From Thalassobius sp965218685 (GTDB lineage: Bacteria; Pseudomonadota; Alphaproteobacteria; Rhodobacterales; Rhodobacteraceae), in the NCBI RefSeq assembly GCF_965218685.1, contig NZ_OZ244657.1:248001-312000 (forward strand): a stretch of DNA of 64,000 nt. The letters run 5' to 3'. A program made the translations under genes and the position numbers. The notes under the pieces are model-generated. The model saw only the letters and a list, made by a program, of their open reading frames with translations. It was not told the origin of the DNA and did not search any database. Positions 62,301 to 64,000 of this stretch are shown here, piece by piece; within the stretch, counting starts at the first letter, position 1, and each line of letters opens with the position of its first letter.

Positions 62301-62768
62301 TTATTCTGCGGCAGCCGCGACCTTCAGCGAGCCACCGGCCTTTTCGACGGCTTCGATAGCCGATTTCGAGGCACCGGTCACTTCCAGGTTAACGGCAGTC
62401 CCGATCTCGCCTTTGGCCAGAACGCGGATGCCATCCAGCTTGCGGCGGACCAGACCCGAGGCAACCAGTGCGTCCTCGGTGATCGCGGCCGAAGCGTCCA
62501 GCTTGCCGGCTTCGATGAACTTGGCGATCAGACCCAGGTTCACAACAGCGAATTCCTTGCGGTTGGGCTTGTTGAAGCCACGCTTGGGAAGACGTTGGTA
62601 CAGGGGCATCTGGCCGCCCTCGTAGCCGTTGATGGCCACACCCGAGCGCGATTTTTGACCTTTGATACCACGGCCACCCATTTTACCTTTGCCCGAACCC
62701 GGGCCACGGCCAACGCGTGTGCGTTTCTTGGTTGCGCCTTCGTTGTCGCGCAGTTCATGCAATTTCAT
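62301..62768 (-). CDS. rplO: 50S ribosomal protein L15
   Basis: 155 residues. Begins MKLHELRDNEGATKKRTRVG then RGPGSGKGKMGGRGIKGQKSRSG around 21-43, and ends with the usual VEKAGGSLKVA. Normal length with an acidic extension. Start at 62768 from the L15 N-terminus. Confidence 0.98.
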   Translation of the reverse strand: MKLHELRDNEGATKKRTRVGRGPGSGKGKMGGRGIKGQKSRSGVAINGYEGGQMPLYQRLPKRGFNKPNRKEFAVVNLGLIAKFIEAGKLDASAAITEDALVASGLVRRKLDGIRVLAKGEIGTAVNLEVTGASKSAIEAVEKAGGSLKVAAAAE

Positions 62769-62979
62769 GTCGCTTCTCCTTTGCCGGAACTGACCCATGA
62801 AGCGTAGGGGGCCAAACACGGCTTTTCTTGATTGATTCTTTTGCGGCCAGATGGCCACCGGGGGCGTATAGACCCCTGGCCCTTATGAAGCAAGTGTTGT
62901 GATGCCCAGCAGAACGACAAAACGCCCCGGCATGGCCGCGGCGCTTGTTCACTCGGTGATCACAATGACGCGAGAGGGA

Positions 62980-63114
62980 TCAGCGCGTCTGGCGCAGATA
63001 ATCTTCCCAGCAGGGAACGGGGTTGGTCACGGCGCGGGTCAGTTTACCAAAGAACGCGCGGATGGTCATGCCGACCAGGTTTGTTGCGTTTGCCATTTCG
63101 GGGTCCATATTCAT
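62980..63114 (-). CDS. Small hypothetical protein between rplO and rpmD
   Basis: 44 codons from ATG 63114, or 42 from ATG 63108. The sequence MDPEMANATNLVGMTIRAFF then GKLTRAVTNPVPCWEDYLRQ looks like a real basic small protein with an amphipathic helix. An open frame extends upstream to 63279 but reads through the terminator-like hairpin at 63242, so the short form is preferred. I recognise no family. Codon positions are acceptable but too few to judge. Confidence 0.5.
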   Translation of the reverse strand: MNMDPEMANATNLVGMTIRAFFGKLTRAVTNPVPCWEDYLRQTR

Positions 63115-63241
63115 TGAAAGCGTTGGCGCCCGGATACGGCAGCAAAGCTTCCATATCCATAGCGAATGCCGAAACCCCGCAATGCACTCAGTGCATAGCA
63201 AATAGGCAGAATGAAAAATTGCCGCCTCTCGGGAAACGAAA

Positions 63242-63267
63242 ACACCCCGCTGCAAGCAGCGGGGTGT
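63242..63267 (-). terminator. Terminator downstream of rpmD
   Basis: An 11-base stem runs from 63242-63252 with 63257-63267, four-base loop CAAG. TTTTCGTTT follows on the leftward strand. It lies 37 bases after the rpmD stop, within the spc operon, so rplO and secY need readthrough or their own promoter. Confidence 0.85.
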
Positions 63268-63303
63268 CTTGGATGTCATTCGGGCACAGGGCCCAAAGAT
63301 CGC

Positions 63304-63492
63304 TTAGTCGCGCTCTTCGATGATTTCGACCAGGTGCGGGATTTTCGCGACCATGCCACGGATCGAAGGAGTATCCTCCAGTTCGCGGGTCTTGTGCATC
63401 TTGTTCAGGCCCAGACCGATCAGGGTCTGACGCTGGACGGCGGGGCGACGGATCGGCGAGCCGATCTGTTTCACAACGATGGTTTTAGCCAT
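63304..63492 (-). CDS. rpmD: 50S ribosomal protein L30
   Basis: 62 residues. Begins MAKTIVVKQIGSPIRRP, with QRQTLIGLGLNKMHKTREL near 22-40 and IRGMVAKIPHLVEII. Normal length. Follows rpsE after 12 bases. Confidence 0.98.
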   Translation of the reverse strand: MAKTIVVKQIGSPIRRPAVQRQTLIGLGLNKMHKTRELEDTPSIRGMVAKIPHLVEIIEERD

Positions 63493-63504
63493 GATCTGCT
63501 CTCC

Positions 63505-64000
63505 TTACGCTTCAGCTTCGGCGGGGGCCGCTGCTTCGTCCTTGCGCAGGATGTCAGCAACTTTCTTACCGCGACGCGCAGCAACCGAACGGGGGCTGGA
63601 CTCTTTGGTCAGGCCATCGATGGTAGCGCGGATCATGTTGTAGGGGTTCTGCGAGCCGATCGACTTGGAAACCACGTCTTTGATGCCCAGCATCTCGAAG
63701 ACGGCACGCATCGGGCCACCTGCGATGATTCCGGTACCTTCCGGAGCGGTGCGCATGACCACTTTACCGGCGCCGTGACGGCCTTCCATGTCGTGGTGCA
63801 GGGTGCGGCCCTCTTTCAGAGGTACGCGAACCATCTGACGCTTGGCTTGCTCGGTGGCTTTACGAATGGCCTCGGGGACCTCTTTCGCTTTACCTTTACC
63901 AAAGCCAACGCGGCCTTTTTGATCGCCAACGACGACCAGAGCGGCGAAGCCAAAGCGCTTACCACCTTTAACGGTTTTCGATACGCGGTTGATTGCAACC
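63505..64000 (-). CDS. rpsE: 30S ribosomal protein S5 (5' end outside window)
   Basis: About 165 residues of the C-terminal part are visible; the start is beyond 64000. Readable as NRVSKTVKGGKRFGFAALVV near the edge, GRVGFGKGKAKEVPEAI, and then GTGIIAGGPMRAVFEMLGI further on. Ends EAAAPAEAEA. Typical S5. Confidence 0.97.
   Translation of the reverse strand, partial: VAINRVSKTVKGGKRFGFAALVVVGDQKGRVGFGKGKAKEVPEAIRKATEQAKRQMVRVPLKEGRTLHHDMEGRHGAGKVVMRTAPEGTGIIAGGPMRAVFEMLGIKDVVSKSIGSQNPYNMIRATIDGLTKESSPRSVAARRGKKVADILRKDEAAAPAEAEA

Noticed and set aside
1..64000. CRISPR array, prophage or insertion sequence
   Set aside because: No regular direct repeats, transposase, integrase or phage structural gene was recognised on either strand.

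Overview
This is a GC-rich chromosomal window that reads as a member of the Rhodobacteraceae (marine Roseobacter-type Alphaproteobacteria). Supporting points are an aapJQMP general amino-acid ABC transporter, a C4-type TRAP transporter, an ATP12 (F1-ATPase assembly) chaperone, the rpmH-rnpA-yidD-yidC-yihA block, the rarA-crcB-rluC-HAD-atp12 run, and pyrB linked to a dihydroorotase-like gene. I see no prophage, insertion sequence, CRISPR array or rRNA. One tRNA gene is present: tRNA-Arg(ACG).

Layout. 1-3719: RND efflux pump (truncated by the window edge) with its membrane-fusion protein. 3819-5772: moaB, a LysE-type exporter and a divergent family-4 uracil-DNA glycosylase, all leftward. 5899-10721: a tight rightward operon of pyrB, four small mostly membrane genes of unknown role, a dihydroorotase homologue that has lost catalytic residues, and plsY, ended by a bidirectional terminator shared with gshA. 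10764-14426: gshA, a small membrane protein and rsmE (leftward), and ubiA (rightward). 14484-18605: an OmpA/BON-like protein with a coiled-coil partner, then a MAPEG protein, moaE, moaD and pgsA. 18797-22762: a 7TM histidine kinase, uvrC and an AT-rich gap carrying a perfect DnaA box. 22763-27228: a pteridine-reductase-like SDR, a Na/Ca exchanger, a zinc-ribbon miniprotein, an S49 peptidase, a CoxG-like protein and a YeiH-family transporter.

27233-33494: a leftward catabolic-looking operon (TRAP dctP-dctQ-dctM, a cyclase/amidohydrolase, an OsmC protein, a fumarylacetoacetase-family hydrolase) facing a divergent LysR regulator. 33555-37313: tRNA-Arg, an orphan sensor kinase, a mercuric-reductase-like flavoprotein and a TVP38 membrane protein. 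37579-44130: rpmH, rnpA, yidD, ttcA, an EAL phosphodiesterase, yidC, a MOSC protein and yihA. 44235-47120: an SDR, then argB with a small B12-fold/ferredoxin-like protein and a SixA-type phosphatase. 47169-51665: aapJQMP with a strong hairpin after aapJ. 51858-57449: degP-like protease, rarA, crcB, rluC-like, HAD phosphatase and atp12, leftward. 57580-64000: the distal spc and alpha ribosomal operons (rpsE, rpmD, rplO, secY, adk, rpsM, rpsK, rpoA, rplQ), with hairpins and terminators in the spacers.

Most of the window is housekeeping. The parts that stand out are (1) the pyrB to plsY operon, with an apparently dead dihydroorotase and bacterial-PH-like membrane genes between the two pyr genes; (2) the uracil-DNA glycosylase that has lost three of the four Fe-S cysteine positions; (3) the TRAP/cyclase/OsmC/FAH operon with unknown substrate; (4) the small CblC/QueG-like ferredoxin between argB and the phosphatase; and (5) the AT-rich gap upstream of uvrC. 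All calls come from reading translated sequence and remembered family motifs; no database search was run.
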